Source of the DNA: JBBPZA01 sp963797015
GTDB lineage: Bacteria > Actinomycetota > Thermoleophilia > Solirubrobacterales > Solirubrobacteraceae
Length of the DNA stretch: 64,000 nucleotides
NCBI GenBank assembly: GCA_963797015.1
Contig: CAWCNV010000001.1
Location: 310,001-374,000, forward strand
Reading direction: 5' to 3'
Shown: positions 26,027-33,830 of the stretch, in pieces
Position numbering within the stretch: position 1 is the first letter of the stretch
How the letters are laid out: every line of letters starts with the position of its first letter
Translations under genes and position numbers: made by a program
Notes under the pieces: generated by a model
The model's input: the letters and a program-made list of their open reading frames with translations, nothing else
What the model was told of the DNA's origin: nothing
Databases searched by the model: none

Positions 26027-27522
26027 TGAAGCGCATGGCGCGACCGGGCATCAATGTGGCGGCGGTCCGCCGCTGTGCGGCGTTCGTCATCTGCGCTCTC
26101 GCGTGGTTCCCGACGGCGTCGGAGGCCGCGATCGGCCCGCGCCCGTGCGACATCTACGCGAGGGGAGGCACGCCGTGTGTCGCGGCACACAGCTCGACGC
26201 GGGCGCTGTACGCGCGTTACAGGGGTCCGCTGTATGAGGTCCGGCGCGCGAGTGATGGCCGTCGGCTGCGGATAGTCACGCGGACCGACGGATACGCGGG
26301 CGCGGCCGCGCAGGACGCCTTCTGCGCGAACGACACGTGCACCATCACGCGCCTCTTCGACCAGTCGCCCAAGGGAAACGACCTCTCGATCGCGGGGCCG
26401 GGCGGCAACGGCGGGCAGAACAGGGGCGTCGTCGCCGGCCGGCTGCCCGTGTGGCTCGCCGGCCGGAAGGTCTACGGCATGTCCTTTGAGGGCGGCATGG
26501 GATACCGCGACAACCAGACCAGCGGCGTGGCAACGGGAAGCCAGCCGGAGTCGATGTACATGATCACCTCGGGCACGCACTTCAACAACGAGTGCTGCTT
26601 TGACTACGGCAACGCCGAGACCAGCAGCCTGGACACCGGCAACGGCCACATGGACGCGATCTACTTCGGGGCGTCCTGCTGGTTCGCACCAACAGCGTGC
26701 AACGGCAGCGGACCCTGGGTGCAGGCGGACCTGGAGAACGGGCTGTTCCTGTCCGACGAAGGCAAGAGCAAGAGCCCGAGCTACACGGGGAACAGGACGC
26801 CGTTCGTGACAGCGATGCTGAAGAACGACGGCGTCGATGTCTTCGCGCTCAAGAACGCCGATGCGCGGCGCGGGCCGCTCGACACCCATTGGTCCGGCTC
26901 GCTGCCGAAGAGGGACGTGCCCGACAACGAGGTGACCATCCCCTGGGCGCCGAACGGACCCGGTCCGACCACGATCGGGCCCCGGTTCGCTGGCTACTCG
27001 CCGATGAAGAAAGAGGGCGCGATCATCCTGGGCACCGGCGGCGACAACAGCAACACCGCCGTCGGGTCCTTCTTCGAAGGTGTCATGACCGCCGGCTATG
27101 CCGGCGACGCCACCGAGCGCGCCGTGCAGGCCAACGTGGTGAAGGCCGGGTATCGAACGGCTCGCCTCGCCCGGCCCAGGATCGGCCTCTCCCTCTACAA
27201 GCTGAGGCCGGGCGTGCTGGTCTCCGCGTCGTGCGCCGGCGCCTGCACGCTGCGCGGGCGAGTGAGGCTCTCGCGGGTGTTGAGCAGGCGCCTCGGACTC
27301 TCGTTCCGGACCGTACGCCGTTTCACCCGGTCAGTGACCGGCTCAGGCACGTTCGCGGTGCGGCTCCCCGCGCGGTTGGTGCGCAGAGCCCGATTTGAGC
27401 ACCTCACGCGGCTGCCGCTCACGGTGATCGTGACCGCCGCGGGACCGGACGATCGCCTGACGACGTGGACGAGGCTCGTCCGCGACAGCCTTCCGCGCGC
27501 GATCGTCGTGGCGCCACGATGA
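26023..27522 (+). CDS. Secreted GH54-type alpha-L-arabinofuranosidase
   Basis: 499 residues. A signal peptide (AAFVICALAWFPTASEA) precedes a catalytic domain closely matching family GH54: PCDIYARGGTPCVAAHSSTR at the mature start, DAFCANDTCTITRLFDQS, NNECCFDYGNAETSSLDTGN and EGAIILGTGGDNSN. By family analogy Glu199 (GNAE) is the nucleophile and Asp341 (GGDN) the acid/base. The carbohydrate-binding AbfB domain of fungal members is missing; a C-terminal domain of about 120 residues (from 385) of an Arg-rich beta type replaces it. Predicted role: release of arabinose from plant arabinan/arabinoxylan or from actinobacterial arabinogalactan. Its TGA overlaps the next ATG. Confidence 0.82.
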   Translation: MVKRMARPGINVAAVRRCAAFVICALAWFPTASEAAIGPRPCDIYARGGTPCVAAHSSTRALYARYRGPLYEVRRASDGRRLRIVTRTDGYAGAAAQDAFCANDTCTITRLFDQSPKGNDLSIAGPGGNGGQNRGVVAGRLPVWLAGRKVYGMSFEGGMGYRDNQTSGVATGSQPESMYMITSGTHFNNECCFDYGNAETSSLDTGNGHMDAIYFGASCWFAPTACNGSGPWVQADLENGLFLSDEGKSKSPSYTGNRTPFVTAMLKNDGVDVFALKNADARRGPLDTHWSGSLPKRDVPDNEVTIPWAPNGPGPTTIGPRFAGYSPMKKEGAIILGTGGDNSNTAVGSFFEGVMTAGYAGDATERAVQANVVKAGYRTARLARPRIGLSLYKLRPGVLVSASCAGACTLRGRVRLSRVLSRRLGLSFRTVRRFTRSVTGSGTFAVRLPARLVRRARFEHLTRLPLTVIVTAAGPDDRLTTWTRLVRDSLPRAIVVAPR

Positions 27523-28022
27523 GCGTTCAGGTGGCCGAGGTCGACATTACGACGCTGGATGTCGATGCGATCGCGAACGCGGCCAATACACGGTTGATGC
27601 ACGGCGGCGGCGTGGCCGGAGCGATCGTTCGCGCCGCCGGGCCGGAGCTCCGGCGCGAGAGCGAGGAGCGGGCTCCGATCGGGCTCGGCGAGGCGGTCGA
27701 GACCACGGCCGGCGAGCTGCCCTCGAGGTGGGTGATCCACGCCGCGACGATGGAGCTCGGAGGGCCGACGTCGGCGGAGATCATCCGCAGCGCGACGGCG
27801 AGCACGCTCCGCCGCGCCGACGAGCTCGGCGCCCGTTCGCTCGCACTGGTCGCGTTCGGCACCGGCGTCGGCGGGTTCCCGGTCGACGAGGCGGCGCGGA
27901 TCGAGGTCGAGGAGGTGCGACGGCACCTGGGGGCGGGCAGCCGCCTCGAGCGAGTCGTCTTCGCAGTCCGCGGCGCGCCGGCGCGCGAGGCCTTCGAGCG
28001 CGCGCTCGGCGCACCGGGCTGA
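27519..28022 (+). CDS. Macro-domain protein
   Basis: 167 residues with the macro-domain fold: DITTLDVDAIANAANTRLMH near the N-terminus (ADP-ribose-binding Asn), GGGVAGAIVRAAG (Gly-rich loop), VIHAATMELGG and VAFGTGVGGFP (second phosphate loop). Such proteins bind or hydrolyse ADP-ribose derivatives. The ATG overlaps the stop of the arabinofuranosidase as ATGA, although one product is secreted and the other cytoplasmic; whether they share a purpose is unclear. Confidence 0.85.
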   Translation: MSVQVAEVDITTLDVDAIANAANTRLMHGGGVAGAIVRAAGPELRRESEERAPIGLGEAVETTAGELPSRWVIHAATMELGGPTSAEIIRSATASTLRRADELGARSLALVAFGTGVGGFPVDEAARIEVEEVRRHLGAGSRLERVVFAVRGAPAREAFERALGAPG

Positions 28023-28031
28023 GCCGAGCCG

Positions 28032-28478
28032 GTGTCGGAGGACCTCGTCTCGCAGGTGCGCCGCGCCTACGAGCTCTTCGAGGGGCCGCGCTCGATCCTC
28101 TCCGCCGAAACCGCGGGGGCCTTCGAGACGCTCGTGCCCGCCGGCGCCGAGCTCGTGGTGCCTCCCATCTATCCCGACGCCGAACGCGTTTACCGCGGCC
28201 TGGAGGGATGGCGCCGGTGGTGGAGGCTGGCCGACGAGGTCTGGGAGGACTTCACGTTCGAGGTCGAGCGGTTGCTGGACGGCGATCGGCACGTGCTCGC
28301 GCTCGTCCGCGCTGTGGGGCGCGCGCGGCAGAGCGGCACGACGGTCAGCGTCCCTGTCGCGCACGTCTGGAGCTTCCGGTCGGGGCGCCTCACGCGCCTC
28401 GAGGTCTTCCTGGACCGCGCGCGGGGCTTCGAGGCGGCCGGCGTCCTCCCGTCGGACCCGCGCGTCAGCGAACGCTGA
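28032..28478 (+). CDS. SnoaL-like/NTF2-fold protein
   Basis: 148 residues that look like a nuclear-transport-factor-2 fold: an N-terminal helix (VRRAYELFEGPRSILSA), GLEGWRRWWRLADEVWEDF, and strands ending VSVPVAHVWSFRSGRLTRLE, typical of SnoaL-like domains. These act as small-molecule isomerases/hydrolases or as ligand-binding proteins. It begins 9 nt after the macro-domain gene. Its 3' end overlaps the convergent acylphosphatase gene by 14 nt. Confidence 0.7.
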   Translation: MSEDLVSQVRRAYELFEGPRSILSAETAGAFETLVPAGAELVVPPIYPDAERVYRGLEGWRRWWRLADEVWEDFTFEVERLLDGDRHVLALVRAVGRARQSGTTVSVPVAHVWSFRSGRLTRLEVFLDRARGFEAAGVLPSDPRVSER

Positions 28479-28740
28479 AGCCCTCGAGCCCCTCGGGCTG
28501 CTCCTCGCTGACCTCGATGCCGGCCACCTCCGCGCGCCGCGGTCCCTGACGGGCGAAGCGCACCATCTGCTCGACGGCCTGCGGGTCACCCTCGAACACC
28601 GCCTCGACCGCGCCGTCGCGGCGGTTGGCGACCCACCCGACGACGCCCGCCTGCGCGGCACGCCGGCGCACCGTGTCGCGGAAGAAGACGCCCTGGACGC
28701 GCCCGCGGATAACTACGCGGCGGCGGATCGGGTCGGCCAT
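28465..28740 (-). CDS. acyP: Acylphosphatase
   Basis: 91 residues, the usual acylphosphatase size. The phosphate-binding loop is GRVQGVFFRDTVRRRA (catalytic Arg), and GWVANRRDGAVEAVFEGD holds the catalytic Asn. It hydrolyses acyl phosphates such as 1,3-bisphosphoglycerate or acetyl phosphate. It converges with the SnoaL-like gene, overlapping by 14 nt. No operon partner. Confidence 0.93.
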   Translation of the reverse strand: MADPIRRRVVIRGRVQGVFFRDTVRRRAAQAGVVGWVANRRDGAVEAVFEGDPQAVEQMVRFARQGPRRAEVAGIEVSEEQPEGLEGFSVR

Positions 28741-28824
28741 GCGCGCGATTGTGCCGCCTCGCGCGGTCTCTTGGCTCGACCCTGGCGACGGCTCCGTCGC
28801 CGCCGCGCGGCCGTCAGCGCGCGC

Positions 28825-30117
28825 TCACGCCTGAGGCGCTCGGGCGGTCGCGAGCTCCTGTTCGAGCTCGGAGAGGTGACCGCGCACGCGCGCTGCCATC
28901 GCGTCCAGGACCTCGCGGGCGCGGTCGATGCTCGTGGTCGCGCCGGTGAGCTGGTTCTTGACCGCGCGCACGTCGTTCATCGCTGCGAGCGTGCGCTCGA
29001 CCGTCTCGGACAGCGCCCCCGTGTCGAGGCCGTCGCCGTCGCCGCGGGCCATCAGGACGCGGGCCCGTGCCAGCGCGTAGCCGACCTCCAGCGTGAGCGC
29101 GCCGCCTTCGTCGGCGTCGTAGGTCACGACCAGCTTGTCGCCGTCCATCTCGCGCAGCGGCAGCGTGTTGGCCGGGAGCTCGCCCTCGCCGGGGACGACG
29201 AGCACCGCGAACTGCGCGCCTCGCTCCTCCATCGCGCGGTCGAGTTGACGCCTCGCCTCGGGGCGCGGCAGGCGCGCGTCCTTGGCCTCGAAGACGATCC
29301 GCCCGCGCGCCGGGCCGCGGCAGCCGTCGACCGCGACGACGACGTCGCCGGTCTTGCGCGTCGCGCCCTTCAGGTCTCCCACGGCCTCGGCGTCGTCGCC
29401 CTGGGCCACCGCGATCGTGTCCAGCGCCTCGAACACTGCCTCCTCGTAGCTGCGGCCCTTGGCCGTGCCGCGCTCGCGCTCGAGCGCCAGCTGCTCCTGG
29501 CCCTCGCGCTCGGCGTGCAGGCGCGTGACCTCGGCCTGCAGCCCCGCGAGCCGCTTCTCGAGCTCGCGCAGGCCCTCGACCTGCTGGTCGGACGTCTGCC
29601 GCAGCATCGCCATCTGAGCGCGCTTGAAGTCGGCGAGCGGGTTCTGGCCGTCGGCCGAGAAGAAGCGGCTGAGGAAGTCCTGCTGGCCCTTGCGCAGCAG
29701 CTCCTCGACGAGCCGCCCGATGCGGTGCTGTACGGCGGTCGAGCTCTCGTCGGCGAAGTGGCGCCGCAGCTCGCGGGCGAGATGGCCGTCGTCGGGCCCG
29801 AAGGTCGCCTGCACCTCGTGGGCGAGCTGCTCGCGCAGCCGCGCGGTGTGCTCGGAGAGCGCCGCCTCCGTCTCCTTGGTGGCCCGCTCGAGCTCGTGGC
29901 GCACGTGCTCGGCCTGGACGCCGGTCTGCTCGCGGTCGAGCACGCGCGCGCCGATCTCGAGCGCGTCGACCACCGCGCGGACCGGGTCCTCGCCGGCCTC
30001 GACGCGCTCGCGCACGAGTCGCACTGCGCCGGCGTCGCCCACGACGAGGCCGTCCACGAGCAGGCGCTCGCCGACGATGCGGACTGATGGTGGGTGCAGG
30101 GGTGTCGCGGCTTCCAT
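28825..30117 (-). CDS. Coiled-coil protein with PDDEXK-like core
   Basis: 430 residues. The N-terminal half is helical and charged, with coiled coil between about 155 and 215 (REKRLAGLQAEVTRLHAERE-like). Then a compact segment resembles a restriction-endonuclease-like core: KGRSYEEAVFEAL, TGDVVVAVDGC and RIVFEAKDARL, the D-x(n)-E-x-K layout, followed by a C-terminal helical region. Proteins of this DUF2130-like layout are uncharacterised. Nuclease activity is only suggested by the D/E/K pattern. Minus-strand TAGCCT (30132-30137) lies 14 nt before ATG 30117. Confidence 0.6.
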   Translation of the reverse strand: MEAATPLHPPSVRIVGERLLVDGLVVGDAGAVRLVRERVEAGEDPVRAVVDALEIGARVLDREQTGVQAEHVRHELERATKETEAALSEHTARLREQLAHEVQATFGPDDGHLARELRRHFADESSTAVQHRIGRLVEELLRKGQQDFLSRFFSADGQNPLADFKRAQMAMLRQTSDQQVEGLRELEKRLAGLQAEVTRLHAEREGQEQLALERERGTAKGRSYEEAVFEALDTIAVAQGDDAEAVGDLKGATRKTGDVVVAVDGCRGPARGRIVFEAKDARLPRPEARRQLDRAMEERGAQFAVLVVPGEGELPANTLPLREMDGDKLVVTYDADEGGALTLEVGYALARARVLMARGDGDGLDTGALSETVERTLAAMNDVRAVKNQLTGATTSIDRAREVLDAMAARVRGHLSELEQELATARAPQA

Positions 30118-30167
30118 GGTTTGGGAGTCGGAGGCTAGGCGGAGTACCTGACAGAACGTCCTTGAAG

Positions 30168-30173
30168 TAGATT
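30168..30173 (+). promoter_or_regulatory. -10 element of the acyl-CoA synthetase gene
   Basis: TAGATT ends 9 nt before ATG 30183. The GACGAGGG stretch before the ATG is at most a weak ribosome-binding site. Confidence 0.4.
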
Positions 30174-30182
30174 CGACGAGGG

Positions 30183-31784
30183 ATGTCGGTAGGCGACCAG
30201 CTCTCCGCCGTACGCGCCCTCGCCGAGGCCGGCCTGCTGCGCCCGGTGCGTCCGGACAAGCTGCTGCGGATCGGGCTCGCGTACCGCCGCTTCGGCGCGA
30301 GCTTCGCGACCGGCTACCAGGTCCAGGCGATCCGCCGCCCCGATGCCACCGCGGTGATCGACGAGCTCGGCTCGCTGACCTTCGCCGAGATCGACCGCCG
30401 TACCAACGCCCTCGCCCACTCGCTGTCAGACCGCGGCGTCGTCGAGGGCGACGGTGTGGCCATCATGTGCCGCAACCACCGTGGCTTCATAGAGGCCTCG
30501 GTCGCGTGCTCGAAGCTCGGCGCCGACGCGCTCTACCTCAACACCTCGTTCGCCGCGCCCCAGCTCACCGACGTGGTCAAGCGCGAGAGCCCTCGTGCGC
30601 TGATCTTCGACGAGGAGTTCTCGGAGCTCGTCAAGGAGGCGGGGCGCCGGCGAAAGCGCTTCGTGGCCTGGACCGACGGCGAAGCGAAGCTCTCGGACCC
30701 GACGCTCGAGGAGCTCATCGACGAGGGCGACCCCGAGCCGGTGGTCCCTCCATCGGAGGTCGGCAAGGCGGTGATCCTGACCTCGGGCACGACCGGGACG
30801 CCCAAGGGGGCGTCGCGGCCCACTCCGAGCTCGCTCGGGCCCGCGGCCGCGCTCTTCTCGAAGATCCCGCTGCACGCCGAGGAGTCGACGATGATCGCCG
30901 CGCCGCTGTTCCACGCGTGGGGCTTCAGCCACCTCGCGGCGGCCATGGGCCTCGGCTCGACCGTTGTCCTGCGCCGGCGCTTCGACCCCGAGGACACGCT
31001 CTCGGCCACCGCCCAGCACGACTGCACGGCGCTGATCCTCGTCCCGGTGATGCTGCAACGGATCCTCGAGCTGCCGGACGAGGCCATCGACCGCTACGAC
31101 CTCGGCTCGCTGCGCGTGATCGCCCTCAGCGGCTCGGCCCTCTCGGCGTCGCTGGCCGAGCGTGCGCTCGAGCGCTTCGGCGACGTGATCTACAACCTCT
31201 ACGGCTCGACCGAGGTGGCGTGGGCCGCGATCGCGACGCCCGAGGACATGCACGCCGCCCCGGGGACGGTCGGAAAGCCGCCGCTGGGCACCGTCGTGCG
31301 CATCTACGACGACCACGGGAAGGAGCTTCCCCCGGGTAGGACGGGGCGCATCTTCGTCGGCAACGAGATGCTGTTCGAGGGCTACACCGGCGGTGGCTCC
31401 AAGGACCGCATCGGCGACCTGATGGCCACCGGCGACGTGGGCCACTTCGACCGGGACGGGCGCCTGTTCGTCGACGGCCGCGACGACGACATGATCGTCT
31501 CGGGCGGCGAGAACGTCTTTCCGCAGGAGGTCGAGGAGCTGCTGGCCCGTCACCCGGCCGTCGCGGACGTGGCCGTGGTCGGCGTGGACGACGAGAAGTT
31601 CGGCCAGCGGCTGCGCGCGGTGGTCGTCAAGCGCAACGGCACGCAGCTGTCGGAGAAGGACGTCAAGGACTACGTCAAGAAGAACCTCGCCAACTACAAG
31701 GTGCCGCGCGACGTCAAGTTCGTCGACGAACTGCCGCGCACCTCGACCGGGAAGGTCCTCAAGCGCGAGCTCAGGGAAGCCTGA
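30183..31784 (+). CDS. Acyl-CoA synthetase (AMP-forming, FadD-like)
   Basis: 533 residues of the ANL superfamily. The P-loop ILTSGTTGTPKGA is intact, followed by LYGSTEVAWAAIATPEDM (A5 motif), TGDVGHFDRDGRLFVDGRDD (A7/A8) and PRTSTGKVLKREL with the catalytic Lys. It activates a fatty or other carboxylic acid to an acyl-adenylate and then acyl-CoA. The chain length is not readable. No beta-oxidation genes are adjacent; it stands alone between the divergent coiled-coil gene and a convergent thioredoxin-fold gene. Confidence 0.9.
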   Translation: MSVGDQLSAVRALAEAGLLRPVRPDKLLRIGLAYRRFGASFATGYQVQAIRRPDATAVIDELGSLTFAEIDRRTNALAHSLSDRGVVEGDGVAIMCRNHRGFIEASVACSKLGADALYLNTSFAAPQLTDVVKRESPRALIFDEEFSELVKEAGRRRKRFVAWTDGEAKLSDPTLEELIDEGDPEPVVPPSEVGKAVILTSGTTGTPKGASRPTPSSLGPAAALFSKIPLHAEESTMIAAPLFHAWGFSHLAAAMGLGSTVVLRRRFDPEDTLSATAQHDCTALILVPVMLQRILELPDEAIDRYDLGSLRVIALSGSALSASLAERALERFGDVIYNLYGSTEVAWAAIATPEDMHAAPGTVGKPPLGTVVRIYDDHGKELPPGRTGRIFVGNEMLFEGYTGGGSKDRIGDLMATGDVGHFDRDGRLFVDGRDDDMIVSGGENVFPQEVEELLARHPAVADVAVVGVDDEKFGQRLRAVVVKRNGTQLSEKDVKDYVKKNLANYKVPRDVKFVDELPRTSTGKVLKRELREA

Positions 31785-31793
31785 GCGGCCCGG

Positions 31794-32318
31794 TCAGCCG
31801 CCCTTCCACTTGACCGAGCAGCCGACCGGCGTGGTCTCGGGCCGCTCGGGCTCGCGGCCGGCGAGCACGGCGTCGAGCGCCTCGCGCAGCCAGGACGCGT
31901 CGAGCGAGGGGTCGGAGTGGTCGGCGTCCGGCGCGCCGCGATAGCGGAGCGTGCCGTCGGCGTCGATCACGAACACGTCGGGCGTGGTCTGGGCGCCGAA
32001 CGCGCGCGCGACGTCCTGCGATTCGTCGCGCAAGTAGGGCATCGTCCACTGCTCGGCCGCGATGCGCTCGCGCATCCGCTCGAGGCTGTCGCCCGGGTAG
32101 CGCTGCGCGTCGTTGGGGTTGACGGCGAAGAAGCGCGCGCGGCCGGAGTAATCGCCGGCGACGGCCAGCAGCCGGTCGTGCCAGGCGAGCGCGTAGGGGC
32201 AGTGGTTGCAGGTGAAGATCACCACCGTCGGCGTGCCGTGCTCGCCGAGGTCGTGGTCGGCGCCCTCGGTGTCCGGGAGCGTGTGGTGCGGCGCGTGGTC
32301 GCCGATCGCGAGGCTCAT
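31794..32318 (-). CDS. Thioredoxin-fold (AhpC/TSA-Redoxin) protein
   Basis: 174 residues. A redoxin domain with TVVIFTCNHCPYALAWHDRL (CxxC motif CNHC), then FFAVNPNDAQRYPGDSLERM, LRDESQDVARAFGAQTTPDV with the cis-Pro segment, and FVIDADGTLRYRG. This is the thiol peroxidase-like family of TlpA/AhpC-type proteins commonly found in actinobacteria and cyanobacteria. Its ATG overlaps the stop of the upstream small thioredoxin-like gene (ATGA), so it is third in a coupled operon after an alcohol dehydrogenase. Confidence 0.83.
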   Translation of the reverse strand: MSLAIGDHAPHHTLPDTEGADHDLGEHGTPTVVIFTCNHCPYALAWHDRLLAVAGDYSGRARFFAVNPNDAQRYPGDSLERMRERIAAEQWTMPYLRDESQDVARAFGAQTTPDVFVIDADGTLRYRGAPDADHSDPSLDASWLREALDAVLAGREPERPETTPVGCSVKWKGG

Positions 32319-32623
32319 CGCAGCCCGGCCCGGACGTCGGCTGGATCGGGGGTGGGGGAGATGCGGCCGTCGCGCAGCCGGTACAGGCGACACGTGAGCC
32401 CCACGATGGCGTCGTCGTGCGGGGCTTGGACGTCCCGGCCGTCGATCCTGATCGTGGGCGAGCCCGGGAAGGACTCCGCGGCCGCCGCCTCGTCGGTCTC
32501 GATCTCGCGCACCTCGACGGCGTCAGGGTCCAGGCCCTCGCCCGCCATCGCGTCGCGCAGTTGGGCAAGCGCCTGCACGTGCGAGGGGCAGCCTTCCCAG
32601 AAGAGGAACTCGACGCGGGGCAT
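32315..32623 (-). CDS. Small thioredoxin-like protein with a single-Cys GCPSH site
   Basis: 102 residues. The first strand VEFLFWEGCPSH ends in one Cys at the position of a thioredoxin CxxC, and SFPGSPTIRIDGRDV is the cis-Pro region. It resembles small redox proteins in which the equivalent residue may be selenocysteine (DF-family selenoprotein relatives); here it is Cys. The ATG is joined to the stop of the alcohol dehydrogenase as TGATG, and its own stop overlaps the next ATG. A thiol-transfer role with its two neighbours is inference. Confidence 0.7.
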   Translation of the reverse strand: MPRVEFLFWEGCPSHVQALAQLRDAMAGEGLDPDAVEVREIETDEAAAAESFPGSPTIRIDGRDVQAPHDDAIVGLTCRLYRLRDGRISPTPDPADVRAGLR

Positions 32624-33621
32624 CAGGCCGAGGGTATAAGCACCGCCGCGCCGCTGAAGGCGCCGGCGCGCAGGTCCTCGAGCGCGCGGCCGGCGTGTGC
32701 GAGCGGATAGGGAGTGACCTCGGTTCGGACCGGGACCTGCGGGGCGAGCTCCAGGAACGTGTGACCGTCGTCGCGGGTCAGGTTGGCCACCGAGACCACG
32801 CTCCGCTCCTCCCACAGCAGCCCGTAGGGGAACGAGGGTATGTCGCTCATGTGGATCCCCGCGCACACCACGCGCCCGCCCTTCGCCGTCGCGCGCAGCG
32901 CCGCGGGCACGAGTGCGCCCACCGCGGCGAAGATGATCGCCGCGTCGAGCGGCTCGGGTGGCGCCTCGTCGCTTCCCCCCGCCCACTCGGCGCCCAGCGA
33001 GCGCGCGAACGCCTGCGCCTGCTCGTCGCCCGGTCGGGTGAAGGCGAACACGCGCTTCCCCTGGTGGACGGCCACCTGCGCGATCAGGTGCGCCGCGGCC
33101 CCGAAGCCGTACAGGCCCAGGCGCTCGGCATCGCCGCACGCCCGCAGGGCCCGGAAGCCGATCAGCCCGGCGCACAGGAGCGGGGCGGCGTGGACCGGCT
33201 CGTAGGAGTCCGGAACCGGCAGGCAGAAACGGGCGTCGGCGACCGCCAGCTCGGCGTAGCCGCCGTCAAGGTGGTAGCCCGTGAAGCGCGCCCGATCGCA
33301 GAGGTTCTCGCGCCCCGAGACGCAGTAGCGACAGGTCCCGTCCGTCCAGCCCAGCCACGGGATGCCGACGCAGGTTCCCGGGCCCGGAGCCGCTTCGCCC
33401 GCGCCGCCGGGCCCGGCGGCGATCACTTCGCCCACGATCTGGTGGCCCAGGATCACGCGGTGACCGGGCCAGGGCAGCTCGCCGTCGAGCACGTGCAGGT
33501 CGGTTCGGCACACCCCGCACGCGAGCACGCGGACGAGGAGCTGGCCCGGTCCCGGCTCCGGGTCGGGCAGCTCGCGCTCGCGCGGCTCACCGCCAGGGGA
33601 TTCGAGGACCATCGCCCGCAT
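32623..33621 (-). CDS. Zinc-dependent alcohol dehydrogenase (AdhA/AdhP-like)
   Basis: 332 residues of the MDR superfamily. Catalytic zinc ligands are CGVCRTDLHVLDGE and GHQIVGEV; the structural zinc lobe reads WTDGTCRYCVSGRENLC, in which the first of the usual four Cys is absent; the coenzyme fold has LGLYGFGAAAHLIAQVA, where Ala replaces Gly in the Rossmann fingerprint. It oxidises an alcohol or reduces an aldehyde with NAD(P). It heads a three-gene operon with two thioredoxin-fold proteins joined by overlapping start/stop codons, suggesting a thiol-linked aldehyde or redox process (inference). Confidence 0.85.
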   Translation of the reverse strand: MRAMVLESPGGEPRERELPDPEPGPGQLLVRVLACGVCRTDLHVLDGELPWPGHRVILGHQIVGEVIAAGPGGAGEAAPGPGTCVGIPWLGWTDGTCRYCVSGRENLCDRARFTGYHLDGGYAELAVADARFCLPVPDSYEPVHAAPLLCAGLIGFRALRACGDAERLGLYGFGAAAHLIAQVAVHQGKRVFAFTRPGDEQAQAFARSLGAEWAGGSDEAPPEPLDAAIIFAAVGALVPAALRATAKGGRVVCAGIHMSDIPSFPYGLLWEERSVVSVANLTRDDGHTFLELAPQVPVRTEVTPYPLAHAGRALEDLRAGAFSGAAVLIPSA

Positions 33622-33638
33622 GCAGCCGAGCGTATTGC

Positions 33639-33644
33639 TACCCT
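33639..33644 (+). promoter_or_regulatory. -10 element upstream of the riboswitch
   Basis: TACCCT would place the transcript start at about 33651, just before the conserved riboswitch core. It lies 18 bp from the divergent alcohol dehydrogenase start. Confidence 0.4.
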
Positions 33645-33659
33645 GCCGCGCTTCAGATA

Positions 33660-33826
33660 AGCCTTTGCCGAACCGCGGCGGCGCTCAGGCGACCGCCATG
33701 CGGCCGGGGGACCCAACCGGATGCGTGAAGCATTCGAGGGGCGAATCGTCGCATTGACGTGACGTAGCGCAGCTCTTTCAGCGCGAGCCCGACAGCTAAC
33801 CCCGGAGGCGCTCGAAAGAGAGGTAC
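33660..33826 (+). ncRNA. c-di-AMP riboswitch (ydaO/yuaA class)
   Basis: Conserved pieces of the ydaO class occur in order and spacing: GCCGAACCG (33667-33675), GGGGGACCCAA (33706-33716), GGGGCGAATC (33738-33747), CCGACAGCTAACC (33789-33801), GGAGGC (33804-33809) and GAAAGAGAGGT (33814-33824). It ends next to the TTG start of an M23 peptidoglycan hydrolase, a classic target of this riboswitch in actinobacteria. High c-di-AMP is expected to lower expression. The final AGAGAGG doubles as the Shine-Dalgarno. Confidence 0.85.
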
Positions 33827-33830
33827 CGTC

